Origin: an uncultured Parabacteroides sp.
GTDB taxonomy: Bacteria; Bacteroidota; Bacteroidia; Bacteroidales; Tannerellaceae
Direction of reading: 5' to 3'
NCBI GenBank assembly: GCA_934718155.1
Contig: CAKUZF010000028.1
Span: forward strand, 1-34,076
Length of the DNA stretch: 34,076 nucleotides
The translations under genes were made by a program, and so were the position numbers. Position 1 is the first letter of the stretch. Every line of letters begins with the position of its first letter. Positions 6,821 to 15,729 of the stretch are shown piece by piece. The notes under the pieces were generated by a model. The model was not told the origin of the DNA. It did no database searches and worked only from the letters and a program-made list of their open reading frames with translations.

Positions 6821-9800
6821 GCAAATATGGCTTCTGTTGTGCGAAATTCAGCCAGCTCTTGTTGGTCAGATCAAATTTCAGCTTCTTCAAATCCTCTGCA
6901 TTCCGGATCTGATCGATCATCATCAATCCTTTCCGAGCGATGTTATACGCACCATTGGCATCGGCATTCTCGGGCAGGTCTTTGCCGCATTTGCGGCTGT
7001 CATAGAAGCGGCCGTTCTCGTCGGCAACGGGCGATATCAGATAGTCTTCCGCTGTTCCTGTCACACTGTTACGCATTTGGAGTGTGAGTCGTAAGCAGTG
7101 TGTCAGTTCCTCAAAGAAATCTTTCTTGGTTTGCATCGCTATGGCTTCTTTCAAGTTGTCATGGATATCAATCCGGTATTGCTCAAAAAGAGCTAAGAAA
7201 CGCTGTGTTAGATCAATAGGCTGATTATCCCACTGATTGTTTTTGTCGGGATTACGGAAGGTGACGATACGTTCCCCGTGTGTGCACAGGGTCCATTTCG
7301 TCTTGGTTCCTTCGGCTTTGGCTCCAAAATCCGAATAATCGAATGCGAACTCAAACCATTGTTTCTCGGTGTTGTATCGAATTGACTTAAACTTAGAAAA
7401 GAAAGCCTTAGACTGATCCACGCTACTGTATTTCACATCCAGCAAATTAACGAAGCCTGTGACAGGATCGATCTTCGACGTGTTCCATGCGGGGATATAA
7501 AACAAGAAGCCACTTTGTTTGCCCAACTTCCTGAACGATTCGAAAGGAGAGGCCAGTTGATAGGCATGAAGCAATCCGCCAGGCCGATCAGCTTCCAGAT
7601 TCTTATCGACCAGGTAACTAAGCTTATCGATCAGCATTTTCTCAAACTTCTGATACACCTGCTTTTCTACTTTCTGTCGGCCGCGCATGAACCCCATGTT
7701 TAAATCCTCCAGCACAACAATAGCATGATACTTTATCATCAGCTGCGCTATCTTATGAACCACCTGAGAGAGATAACCCTCTTTTAGCTCCTTGATGTTC
7801 TCGATTGTCTGCCAACTCTGACGAGCTTCTCGACGCTCCTTCTCTCGGCTGTCGAGCAAATCGTGGTAATTGGTTTGATACGTATTTTCTTTATACGTGT
7901 TGATTATCTCATTCAGCGAGAATTGCTCCTTAATCGTGCCATAGCGATCGGTCACGACCAAATACAGCAAGTGGCGTTCGCCGCGGTCAATGCCAATCAC
8001 ATGCGCATTGTCGGCTGTTTGCAAATATTCTCGAACCGCCAGGTTGATGTTACTTGCTCCTGTGCTTTTGAAATTCATAGTGATAGGCACATGAAACATA
8101 AACTTATCCACGGTGTAGCGTCGATCTTTTATTAGGTCATATGTAAACAGGCTCTCCTTTTTGCTGTTTTGCTTGTTTTTGTTTCGCACAGGCTGATTGG
8201 CGGGATGAGTGGGATGGCTCACTGTAATACTCTTCTTGCGATAGAACACTTCTGCCTCTCCATTCAATTTATAGACCACGTTGGCCAAGTTCGCTTCGCT
8301 AAACAGGGCTTTCCAATAGAGCGTATGCAAATTGGGTGTGCCCTTGCTAAAGACCGAGAAATCTTTGTTGTAGATCTGGAAAAGGTACATCTTTCCTTCA
8401 TTCACCAATTGCTCCACATACGACACTGAAACGGGATTGAACGTAACTTTATAGCCTTGCTGCTCTACTTCTCGATAGAAACCGCTTAAATCCTCATACG
8501 TAGAAGTAGCCGAGAATTTAAAACCAAACTTTCTCCAATCAGGATGCTTGACAATCGACTGCTTGAAGAAATCGATCAGCTTGTGGCAGTCCTCAATGTT
8601 GAAGTTTTCCCCCTTTTTGTGAGTGCCTTTATCGTAATTGGCCAAAAGCTGTTCGCTGGGCTGAAATTCATCAATTCTCGATTTTGAGAAGAACACCTTC
8701 GGCAACATTTTGTTTGCTCCCGGCAGAAGTTTGTAAATCATCTTCTCATAACACTCGCCTGTCGCTGGCATCGGTTTCTTCAGCAACGCTCGATGCCTCT
8801 TATTCATAATAGCCAAGTAATACATGCCATTACGTCGTAGAATGATGCATGCGTTATCGCTCTCTTTGTTCTCATCCCATCCATTAAGCAGCAAGGAGTT
8901 CTCGAAATTCAGCTTGATTTTCTCCTCCGAGTAGGGTTTTTGCGTCATTCGATTGCGCACTTTGTTGTATAATAGGGTTACGCTATCAAGCTGGCTCCAC
9001 AAGGAGGTTAGTTCGCCATAAAAGCGCTCGTCTTTTCCACTTTCGTCTCCCTTGCCCAACAGGGGCTTTACAAACCATTGCAATGCTTTGATGGCATCCA
9101 GCAGGGTTTTGATGCGTTCCACATTCGCTTTGTCTTGCGCCATCGATTTACCCTTTGGATAGTCGCTTCTCAGCAAAGGAGCTACATCGGTGTAGGCATT
9201 TGCGATGCGATAGAACAAGTTTTCGCGTTGCTCAGTGGGAGTGTTCTCCGCACCAAGTTTTCCAAAATAGCTTTCTATAGTGCGGTATTCCTCTGGATAA
9301 AAAGCCTTCACGCAATGATTAATATATTGAATACTGAAACTATCAGCCTGTTTGAAAATGGCGGAAATACGATCTTGGTAGCCTTCTTCCGTCTCTTTCT
9401 TCTTTTTAGCGGGAGCCACTTTACAGATGTCAGCTTTTATGGCTTGCTCAATCACACCCCAGCTTCCATAAATCTTTTGCGAAATATTGGTAAGTTGCAA
9501 ATCATTACGCAGAAAGATGCCATCAAGGTCATAGTCTGACAAAGACTCCAGCAAACGCTTCAAGTCTTTCTCGCCTAATATATTTTCTTCCAATTGCTCA
9601 TAACACTCTTGTATGGCAGTCAGCATTTGCTGATCATTCTTGAATTCCTCGGGCAGCCAAGAATGGGTTGTTCGATCACTTAAAATCTGCTTATATAGAG
9701 TCTTTAGTTTAGGCACGCGCTTATCTTTATGCTGCTGATTGTAAAGATTGATGTATTCGTTCAATCCTTGCACTTTTGTTTGTCCATCCTCTAATGTTTT

Positions 9801-10598
9801 TCCTCCAATAATGCTGTTGTAAATATCTATCTGAGTTTGTGTCAATACGTTATTATAGTAACCTAATTGAAACATCTCTTGGATAGATCCTGCCGAGATG
9901 TCAGATTTAAAAGCATCGTATAGATAACTCAAATTTTGCATCATATCGGTCTCTCTTACAATTTGCTTAAAGACATTGATGTTGTCCAGAAAGCGAGGCA
10001 AATTGTCATTCACCAATCGGTAAGCAATTGCGGTGGATTGTTCCTCGAACGAATACATATTGGCTCTGTTTTGATGGAACCCTCCAAAATAGGTCGTGAA
10101 TCCGTTGAATTCGGCTACTAACGCAAGAGCTTGCTCTTTGGATAAGCCATGCAATTGAGACGGTTCTGCGTTGTTGATGAAACACGCCAGGTCCTGCTCG
10201 ATCAACTCCTTCTTGTCGATACGCTTAAATGCCTCGTCTTTTTTCAAAACATTGGCGATTGCTTTTCGCAAGTTCTCTTGTAGTTTCTCGAAACGTTTTT
10301 TTGAGTCCTCATCGTTTGCTTTGCTCATGTAGTTTGCCTCGTATTCGATCAACGAGTCTAATTTCCCCTTATCCTCGTAAGGAATAGAATAGGTATTCAT
10401 CACCCTATCAATAAATACCTTGTGATATTCATCGATCAATTTCTTTACCTTCTGATAGCTTTCAGCACGGTGTTCATCTTGCTCTAAGATGCCGCTTTTT
10501 AGGAAGTTATCCAACGTAGTTCCTACAGGTCTCAACTCAAAACGCAATGTTTTTGATAAGGGATACAATCCTGTGAAATTCTCAAAATTTACTTTCAT
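6813..10598 (-). CDS. cas12a: CRISPR effector nuclease Cas12a (Cpf1)
   Basis: This is the single-protein effector of the type V-A system. It processes the array transcript, binds the crRNA and cuts DNA next to a T-rich PAM. The 1261-residue length matches Bacteroidales Cas12a proteins (about 1250-1300). The N terminus (FTGLYPLSKTLRFELRPVG) is the typical WED-I start. RuvC residues are intact: D871 in GIDRGERHL, E964 in VVLEDLNMGF, D1213 in DANGAYN, and the Nuc-domain Arg R1176 in QMRNS. The crRNA-processing residues known from Francisella Cas12a are also present, by alignment H798, K807 and K824. RELKEGYLSQ-like bridge-helix sequence (KELKEGYLSQVVHK) precedes RuvC II. No frameshift or missing motif is seen, so activity is likely. 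The gene starts 17 bases after the Xre-ImmA regulator and overlaps cas4 by 8 bases. Confidence 0.98.
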   Translation of the reverse strand: MKVNFENFTGLYPLSKTLRFELRPVGTTLDNFLKSGILEQDEHRAESYQKVKKLIDEYHKVFIDRVMNTYSIPYEDKGKLDSLIEYEANYMSKANDEDSKKRFEKLQENLRKAIANVLKKDEAFKRIDKKELIEQDLACFINNAEPSQLHGLSKEQALALVAEFNGFTTYFGGFHQNRANMYSFEEQSTAIAYRLVNDNLPRFLDNINVFKQIVRETDMMQNLSYLYDAFKSDISAGSIQEMFQLGYYNNVLTQTQIDIYNSIIGGKTLEDGQTKVQGLNEYINLYNQQHKDKRVPKLKTLYKQILSDRTTHSWLPEEFKNDQQMLTAIQECYEQLEENILGEKDLKRLLESLSDYDLDGIFLRNDLQLTNISQKIYGSWGVIEQAIKADICKVAPAKKKKETEEGYQDRISAIFKQADSFSIQYINHCVKAFYPEEYRTIESYFGKLGAENTPTEQRENLFYRIANAYTDVAPLLRSDYPKGKSMAQDKANVERIKTLLDAIKALQWFVKPLLGKGDESGKDERFYGELTSLWSQLDSVTLLYNKVRNRMTQKPYSEEKIKLNFENSLLLNGWDENKESDNACIILRRNGMYYLAIMNKRHRALLKKPMPATGECYEKMIYKLLPGANKMLPKVFFSKSRIDEFQPSEQLLANYDKGTHKKGENFNIEDCHKLIDFFKQSIVKHPDWRKFGFKFSATSTYEDLSGFYREVEQQGYKVTFNPVSVSYVEQLVNEGKMYLFQIYNKDFSVFSKGTPNLHTLYWKALFSEANLANVVYKLNGEAEVFYRKKSITVSHPTHPANQPVRNKNKQNSKKESLFTYDLIKDRRYTVDKFMFHVPITMNFKSTGASNINLAVREYLQTADNAHVIGIDRGERHLLYLVVTDRYGTIKEQFSLNEIINTYKENTYQTNYHDLLDSREKERREARQSWQTIENIKELKEGYLSQVVHKIAQLMIKYHAIVVLEDLNMGFMRGRQKVEKQVYQKFEKMLIDKLSYLVDKNLEADRPGGLLHAYQLASPFESFRKLGKQSGFLFYIPAWNTSKIDPVTGFVNLLDVKYSSVDQSKAFFSKFKSIRYNTEKQWFEFAFDYSDFGAKAEGTKTKWTLCTHGERIVTFRNPDKNNQWDNQPIDLTQRFLALFEQYRIDIHDNLKEAIAMQTKKDFFEELTHCLRLTLQMRNSVTGTAEDYLISPVADENGRFYDSRKCGKDLPENADANGAYNIARKGLMMIDQIRNAEDLKKLKFDLTNKSWLNFAQQKPYLHD

Positions 10599-10615
10599 AC
10601 TATTTGTGTTTTAAA

Positions 10616-11599
10616 TTATATATACTGATTGTTTATAACAGACAAAATTCGTTTCTCCCGTCCAAGCGTTTCTGGGAAATCATAGCATCCCCATCCTTCT
10701 TCTGTTAGGTTCTTCTTGATTCGTTCATTGTACCACCAGTCGTAATGCTCCCGGGAAATCATTTTTAAATCCCATGCCTCGTGCACTTGTGCGGCGATAG
10801 ATACACCATAAAGCGCACGTAGGTCGATCAATTCCTCCAATGACAAGGCCTGGCGAGAGGTCGCACCCATCTCTTCAAAAAAGGTTTGACGAGGGAAGAG
10901 GAAGAAACTGGCGAACTGGTTGCACAGCCTTTCCACGTCTACGCCCTTGGTAGGGAATGTCAACAGCAAGTGCGCCAGCTCATGTGCCGCCGTGAATCGA
11001 AGACGTTCCCTGTTGGTCTTTTCAGATCGCATATCAAGCAACACCAATGGATGTGCTTCATCGGCCCATGTGCTTAAACCAATCACATGGTCGGGCAATT
11101 GCGCTTCTAATAACTTAATGCCCTTACGTTCCATCAAGCGCAAGACACTGGGTATAGGTCCATCGCCACAGTGCCACCGCTCACGCAGTTTGTCGGCAGC
11201 CTCTATGGCCTCTTCTAAACAAGAAACGTATTCGCCCCTCATTGGATTTTCAAACTTAACATGAAGACCTAATTGCTTTTCTGCGTTTAAATACTGTTCG
11301 GCTCTGAACGCCAGCCATGCTTCCATTTCTGTCAGTTCCTTTTCCGATAGTGTGTCTTTTGATGAGGAACGCAGCATGGGAACATCTAATCGTATGTTAT
11401 GGCCTTCGAGATAGGCTACACTGATTTGCAAGGTTGAGGCTAATGCGGCTAATACATCGGCTTTCGGCTTCATCACGCCGGCTTCATAGCGTGAAAGGCT
11501 TTGTTTCGTGACAACACCATTCATTCGCTCGGCCAGCTTTCCTAAGCTAAGTCCTAAGGCCGTTCGGGCCATCCGAAGTCTAACAGGAAAATCTTTCAT
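10616..11599 (-). CDS. Xre-HTH / ImmA-IrrE metallopeptidase regulator heading the cas12a operon
   Basis: This 327-residue protein combines an N-terminal Xre helix-turn-helix (about 8-60: RLRMARTALGLSLGKLAERM, SLSRYEAGVMKPKADVLAAL) with a C-terminal ImmA/IrrE (COG2856) zinc peptidase domain. Zinc ligands are visible as H206-E207-x2-H210 (AAHELAHLLL) and probably E223 in VERLCNQFASFFLFP. In characterised systems ImmA/IrrE peptidases cleave Xre repressors on damage or other signals, and fused Xre-COG2856 proteins occur as antitoxin-like regulators. The start at 11599 was chosen because MKDFPVRLRMAR begins at the HTH. A frame extending 45 codons further upstream would run across the promoter and has no family sequence. 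Only 17 bases separate its stop from cas12a, so the two are probably co-transcribed. Regulation of the CRISPR operon is an inference from position. Confidence 0.85.
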   Translation of the reverse strand: MKDFPVRLRMARTALGLSLGKLAERMNGVVTKQSLSRYEAGVMKPKADVLAALASTLQISVAYLEGHNIRLDVPMLRSSSKDTLSEKELTEMEAWLAFRAEQYLNAEKQLGLHVKFENPMRGEYVSCLEEAIEAADKLRERWHCGDGPIPSVLRLMERKGIKLLEAQLPDHVIGLSTWADEAHPLVLLDMRSEKTNRERLRFTAAHELAHLLLTFPTKGVDVERLCNQFASFFLFPRQTFFEEMGATSRQALSLEELIDLRALYGVSIAAQVHEAWDLKMISREHYDWWYNERIKKNLTEEGWGCYDFPETLGREKRILSVINNQYI

Positions 11600-11600
11600 G

Positions 11601-11654
11601 ATATAATCTGATTTGTTGACAAATATAATTATATAATCTGATATCGTCAACAAA
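11601..11654 (-). promoter_or_regulatory. Promoter and operator-like direct repeats of the Xre-ImmA/cas12a operon
   Basis: On the minus strand a TATATTTG box (11620-11627) fits the Bacteroidetes -7 motif TAnnTTTG. It lies 20 bases after TTG (11648-11650, within TTTGTTGACG). Initiation near 11613 leaves a leader of about 14 bases. Two identical 12-base direct repeats, ATATAATCTGAT on the plus strand at 11601-11612 and 11631-11642, are spaced 30 bases apart. One sits between the -33 and -7 boxes and the other at the start point. GTTGAC (11615-11620) and GTCAAC (11646-11651) form an additional inverted pair. This layout suggests autorepression by the adjacent Xre protein. Confidence 0.65.
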
Positions 11655-11750
11655 AATAGGGAGAATCTTTTAGGAGCGCACTCATCCCACCTCATTGTTT
11701 TTATGTAGCGTTTGGCGAGAAAGGAGAGGGGCAATACTTATTTTTGGGTA

Positions 11751-11781
11751 TTGTGCGACTTGGGGGCTTCTTGTACTTTTG
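11751..11781 (+). promoter_or_regulatory. Promoter of the heme-uptake operon
   Basis: TACTTTTG at 11774-11781 matches the Bacteroidetes -7 motif TAnnTTTG, and TTG at 11751-11753 lies 20 bases before it, the expected -33 spacing. A transcript starting near 11788 would have a leader of about 25 bases before the calycin-like gene. No Fur-type or other operator could be recognised. Confidence 0.6.
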
Positions 11782-11812
11782 CACCTAGAAATCATAAAAA
11801 CAAATTGGATAA

Positions 11813-12826
11813 ATGAAGAAAATCTTTACGTTTTTAGTTGCCTCAATGATGGCAGCGGATGGTATGGCGCAAATGCATGGCGCACTGAGTTTTGCGGGTG
11901 CTTCGGAATTGAATGTGGCAAGCCAGAACATGACGAATGAGAGTGACACCGTGAGGTTTCAGTTGGCGAGTCTCTCGGCTGGCAGCATCACGCTTCCTGC
12001 GATGAAGGGCATGTCGACCATTCCCTCTTTTACGATCGAGAATGTGGCTTTTACGATGGGTGAGAATCATGTGGTAACCATGGCCGATCAGGCTTTCAGC
12101 GCAAAGGTTACTGTCGATAACGCCGAGAAAACAATAACAGGCTCCTCGCTGACGGGTACATATAATATGGCTGACAATAGCTTGCAGCTGAAAGTGGTTT
12201 TCAAGTATGGTTCGATGCCTTTCGACATGACTTACAACATCAAGTCTTACTATGTGAAGGAGGTGGCGCATGCGATCAGTGTTTCGGTGGGCGGCCAGTT
12301 CACCTATACGAGCGATGACGCGACCTACCAGGTTCGTAAGTATATGGATGGCGATGTGCAGAAGATGGACGTGAAGGTGCCCACCTACGGCCTTAGCAAC
12401 ACGGTGATGGGCGACCTGACACTGGGCAGCTACACCATCAAAGGGTTGACCTACGATGAGGAGAAGGGCGGGTTCTACCGCGACTACAAAGATGACGGCT
12501 TGGCTTTCCGTTTCACGGCCGAGAAGAACGGCGTAAAGACCATGGATGGCGATTATTCCTTTAACGCTGCGAAAGCCAACAACATCTTGGTGAAGGGCGA
12601 AGGCAACAACGTGGCCGACATCGTGAACACGTTCCAGATTGGGGCGATGCCTTTCGCTATCGTCACGGCGTTCAACGCTGAGGCTACAGGCATCACTTCG
12701 GTGGAGAACGATCGAACGGACGAGCGGACGGGCGATGGAAAGATGTATAATATCTATGGTCAGGTGGTGAACGAGAACTACAAGGGCGTGGTTATTGTGA
12801 ATGGTAAGAAATTCTACAATAGGTAA
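11813..12826 (+). CDS. Secreted calycin-like domain protein of a HmuY-type cluster
   Basis: This 337-residue protein starts with a signal peptide (MKKIFTFLVASMMAADGMAQ). Two beta-rich repeats related to the Bacteroidales calycin-like family follow. They share an IPSFTIENVAF / TIKGLTY element and a GDLTLGSYT element, with stretches such as GSLTGTYN-like turns (GSSLTGTYNMADN) and DGDYSFNAAKANN. The last about 27 residues (MYNIYGQVVNENYKG, then VVIVNGKKFYNR) resemble the short C-terminal tail domains of secreted Bacteroidales proteins related to sorting domains. It is the first gene of a plus-strand cluster with a HmuY-family lipoprotein and a TonB receptor, which suggests a role in binding heme or another porphyrin outside the cell. 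That role is inferred from context only. Confidence 0.7.
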   Translation: MKKIFTFLVASMMAADGMAQMHGALSFAGASELNVASQNMTNESDTVRFQLASLSAGSITLPAMKGMSTIPSFTIENVAFTMGENHVVTMADQAFSAKVTVDNAEKTITGSSLTGTYNMADNSLQLKVVFKYGSMPFDMTYNIKSYYVKEVAHAISVSVGGQFTYTSDDATYQVRKYMDGDVQKMDVKVPTYGLSNTVMGDLTLGSYTIKGLTYDEEKGGFYRDYKDDGLAFRFTAEKNGVKTMDGDYSFNAAKANNILVKGEGNNVADIVNTFQIGAMPFAIVTAFNAEATGITSVENDRTDERTGDGKMYNIYGQVVNENYKGVVIVNGKKFYNR

Positions 12827-12862
12827 AGGCTTTGCATAAGTTCTGGATAGACTTGTTCGTAG

Positions 12863-13669
12863 ATGATGAATTGGATTAAAAGTGGTCATCTTATAAAGAC
12901 CGTTGCGGGCGTGGGCGTGATGATGCTCACGGCTTGCAACGGGATTTTGGATGATATTTATGATCGGCCGAGCGAGATTGTGCCCGCAAAGGGGCAACTG
13001 GTGATCGACGCAACCAGCTGGACGGATTGGTATTACGTAGATTTGAGCTTCTTGCGCCAGCTTGCCTTGGATGGCGATGAGGCGGCCTTGCTGAAGGCGC
13101 AGACGGAATTCACGGCTTACCCCATCCCGATGGAGGCGATGGGCGAAAGGGTGGATGCTCATCAGGGGAAGAAGACGGGGCAATACATGTATTGGTTTGA
13201 TGTGTTTGGCGAGGGTGTAGAGCGTAACACTTTCGCTTATTTCACGCCTACAGCCAGTCAGTCGGCCCCAGAAAGGTGGACTTTCGCCGTGCACCGCAAC
13301 AACGTGAGAACAAACGGAGGTGCCGTGTTGGAGACCTCTTACACGTCGATGGACGAACTGCCCGAGAGCAGCGAGGCTTTCAAGGGCCAACGGTTCGCTG
13401 AGGATGAATGGACCGAAAACGTGGTTTGGGATAGCCAGGAGCAGATGTTGCTGGGCTACGTGCCGTCGCAGGGCATCGAGGTCAATCGCACGCTGTCGTC
13501 ATGGCTCCGCATGGAGATCCCGCCGATGCCTCCCTCGTTCAGCATGAACAACCACGTGTTTATCTTGCGTCTTAACGACGGCAGCTATGCGGCTTTGCAG
13601 TTGGAAAACTATCTGTCGCCCAACGGATCGAAATGTTACCTGACGATCAATTACAAGTATCCTTATTAA
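12863..13669 (+). CDS. HmuY-family heme-binding lipoprotein
   Basis: This 268-residue lipoprotein has a lipobox at MLTACNG with the lipidated Cys at residue 25. HmuY proteins capture heme outside the cell and hand it to a TonB-dependent receptor. The family hallmark FAVHRNNVRTNGG is visible at residues 141-153 (H144, R149, T150, N151), preceded by VIDATSWTDWYYVDLS near the start of the mature fold. The axial heme ligands vary in this family (His pairs in Porphyromonas gingivalis, Met in some Bacteroides proteins) and cannot be assigned here. It lies 36 bases after the calycin-like gene and 40 bases before the receptor gene. Start choice between the two adjacent ATG codons is arbitrary. Confidence 0.85.
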   Translation: MMNWIKSGHLIKTVAGVGVMMLTACNGILDDIYDRPSEIVPAKGQLVIDATSWTDWYYVDLSFLRQLALDGDEAALLKAQTEFTAYPIPMEAMGERVDAHQGKKTGQYMYWFDVFGEGVERNTFAYFTPTASQSAPERWTFAVHRNNVRTNGGAVLETSYTSMDELPESSEAFKGQRFAEDEWTENVVWDSQEQMLLGYVPSQGIEVNRTLSSWLRMEIPPMPPSFSMNNHVFILRLNDGSYAALQLENYLSPNGSKCYLTINYKYPY

Positions 13670-13709
13670 AGGCGGCGGGCTGTCGAAATAAATAACTTAA
13701 TTTAGGGAA

Positions 13710-15728
13710 ATGAAGAAACAAATTGTATTCTCCATGCTGCTGGCCGCTGCCTCTTGGCAGACCGTTGCGGCGAAAGAGGTGGGAGTGGCAGAGGGGAGCG
13801 TGCGCGATTCATTGGCCTTCGTGGCTTACTGGGATTCTATCAGTGTTCAGTTTGATTTGGACGAGGTGGTGGTGACGGGCACCCGCACTCCTAAGTTCCT
13901 GAAGGATGTGCCCATTCAGACTCGTGTCATCAACGCCAAGGAGCTGGCCAAGCTGGACGCTACCAATGTGCAAGACCTCTTGCAGCAGGAGCTGCCTGGG
14001 GTGGAGTTCTCGTATGCGATGAACCAGCAGACTCACCTCAACTTCTCTGGCTTTGGTGGGCAAGGGGTGCTCTTCCTCGTGGATGGAGAGCGACTGGCAG
14101 GCGAGACCATGGACGACGTGGATTTCACTCGGCTCAACATGGACAACGTGGAGCGTATCGAGATTGTGAAAGGGGCGGCCTCGGCTCTCTATGGCAGCCA
14201 AGCCGCGGGAGGCGTGATCAACATCATCACCAAGCGCAGCCAGCAGCCTTGGACACTGCAGGTGAACGCTCGCTATGCCAAGCATAACGAGCAGCGTTAC
14301 GGGGCTTCGTTCGGTCTGAATCGCAAGCACTTGAATAATATGCTGACGGCCCACTTTAATCGGATTGACAATTATGATGTGCACAGTGCGGCCAATCCTG
14401 CGACTCGCATCATCTCGACGGTGTATGGCGACAAGACACTGAACGTCGGGGATCAGTTGGTGTGGAGCCCGACGGAGAATTTCCACCTTACGGGCCGTGC
14501 GGGCTATTTCTTCCGTGAGACGGTGAGGTCGGCCGACCAGCCTGAGCGTTATCGCGATTTCACGGGTGGACTTCGTATGAACTGGAGCATTTCTGAGCGA
14601 GATGAGTTGCAGGCGAGCTATGCTTTCGACCAGTATGATAAGTCGGACTACCAACGCATCACCCGCCTTGACATTCGCGACTATAGCAATGTGCAAAACT
14701 CGTTCCGCCTGCTCTACAATCACTCTTTCGATGGGGGCGACGTGCTGACTGTCGGTTCGGACTTGATGCACGACTACCTTTATAACATCAACCTGAATGG
14801 CGAAACCTGCGAGCAGGATTCTTGGGATCTTTTCGCTCAATATGATTGGCGCATCAGCGATGAATGGGAGGCGGTGGGCGCACTCCGCTACGATTATTTC
14901 TCTGACGGCAAAGACTCTCATGTCACTCCGAAGCTGAACGTTTGTTACAAGCCGTTGCCTAACTTGGCGATCCGTGCGGGTTATGGCATGGGTTTCCGTG
15001 CGCCGACCCTGAAGGAGAAGTACTATAACTTCGACATGTCGGGCATCTGGATTGTGGAGGGTAACGCCGACCTGAAGTCGGAGGTGAGCCACAACTTCAA
15101 CCTTTCGGCCGAATACACCAAGGGGCGTTACAACCTTACGGCATCGGCCTATTATAATAAGGTAAGGAATAAGCTTTCCACCTCGGCTCCCTATTTCAAG
15201 ACGGCTGCCGACAAGTTGCCTTATCTTCCTTATGCCAACCTTGACGACTATAACGTGTGTGGAGGAGAGATCGGGGTGCAGGCGAAATGGGACAATGGTT
15301 TTGGCGCTCGCCTCACGTATGCCTATACCAAGGAGCAAATGGCCAAGGATAAGGATGGCAACGCCATCAACAACCAGTATATCCCGGCTCGCGAGCATGC
15401 CTTCAACGCACGTTTGGATTACGATTGTCAGCTCACGAAACGGTATGGATTGAACATCGGGCTGCAGGGAAGGGTGTTGTCGGACGTGGAAAACGTGGAG
15501 TATAAGAACTATTACGACGTAAGCCAGGGAACCATCACCGTGGAATATCCGGCTTATACCATCTGGAAACTCTCGCTTGTGCAGCGCATCGGGAAGGCCG
15601 TGAAGGTGAATGCCGCATTAGACAACCTGTTTGGGTATAAACCGAAATACTATTATCTCAACAGCCCGATTACCGACGGAATAACCTTCCAAATCGGACT
15701 GTCGATAGAGATGGATAAATTATTTTGA
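13710..15728 (+). CDS. TonB-dependent outer-membrane receptor, HmuR-like heme receptor
   Basis: This 672-residue protein has a signal peptide (about 1-21), a TonB-box-like segment (DEVVVTGTRTPK), a plug domain (about 52-165: LPGVEFSY, ERIEIVKGAASALYGSQAAG, VINIITKR) and a long beta barrel ending in an aromatic C terminus (EMDKLF), as expected for outer-membrane insertion. The FRAP motif at 429-432 and the GNADL motif at 451-455 correspond to the FRAP/NPDL region of heme receptors. No His lies between them, although some heme receptors carry a ligand His there. The neighbouring HmuY lipoprotein supports heme or porphyrin uptake. A different porphyrin or corrinoid substrate remains possible. 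Confidence 0.85.
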   Translation: MKKQIVFSMLLAAASWQTVAAKEVGVAEGSVRDSLAFVAYWDSISVQFDLDEVVVTGTRTPKFLKDVPIQTRVINAKELAKLDATNVQDLLQQELPGVEFSYAMNQQTHLNFSGFGGQGVLFLVDGERLAGETMDDVDFTRLNMDNVERIEIVKGAASALYGSQAAGGVINIITKRSQQPWTLQVNARYAKHNEQRYGASFGLNRKHLNNMLTAHFNRIDNYDVHSAANPATRIISTVYGDKTLNVGDQLVWSPTENFHLTGRAGYFFRETVRSADQPERYRDFTGGLRMNWSISERDELQASYAFDQYDKSDYQRITRLDIRDYSNVQNSFRLLYNHSFDGGDVLTVGSDLMHDYLYNINLNGETCEQDSWDLFAQYDWRISDEWEAVGALRYDYFSDGKDSHVTPKLNVCYKPLPNLAIRAGYGMGFRAPTLKEKYYNFDMSGIWIVEGNADLKSEVSHNFNLSAEYTKGRYNLTASAYYNKVRNKLSTSAPYFKTAADKLPYLPYANLDDYNVCGGEIGVQAKWDNGFGARLTYAYTKEQMAKDKDGNAINNQYIPAREHAFNARLDYDCQLTKRYGLNIGLQGRVLSDVENVEYKNYYDVSQGTITVEYPAYTIWKLSLVQRIGKAVKVNAALDNLFGYKPKYYYLNSPITDGITFQIGLSIEMDKLF

Positions 15729-15729
15729 A

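Noticed and set aside
8446..8456. An 11-base piece of the CRISPR repeat (ACTTTATAGCC) inside cas12a
   Set aside because: It encodes part of a conserved Cas12a segment (GYKVTF), no more of the repeat is present, and a match this short can occur by chance. No repeat remnant or guide-like RNA is supported.
11600..11734. Longer Xre-ImmA protein starting 45 codons upstream
   Set aside because: The extra frame runs through the promoter and operator repeats and contains no HTH-family sequence. MKDFPV at 11599 is the natural start.
11843..13390. Long open antisense frame across the calycin-like and HmuY genes
   Set aside because: It is rich in His and Arg, resembles no family and lies opposite clear genes. 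Similar antisense frames lie opposite the TonB receptor and GH2 genes and come from codon bias in GC-richer genes.
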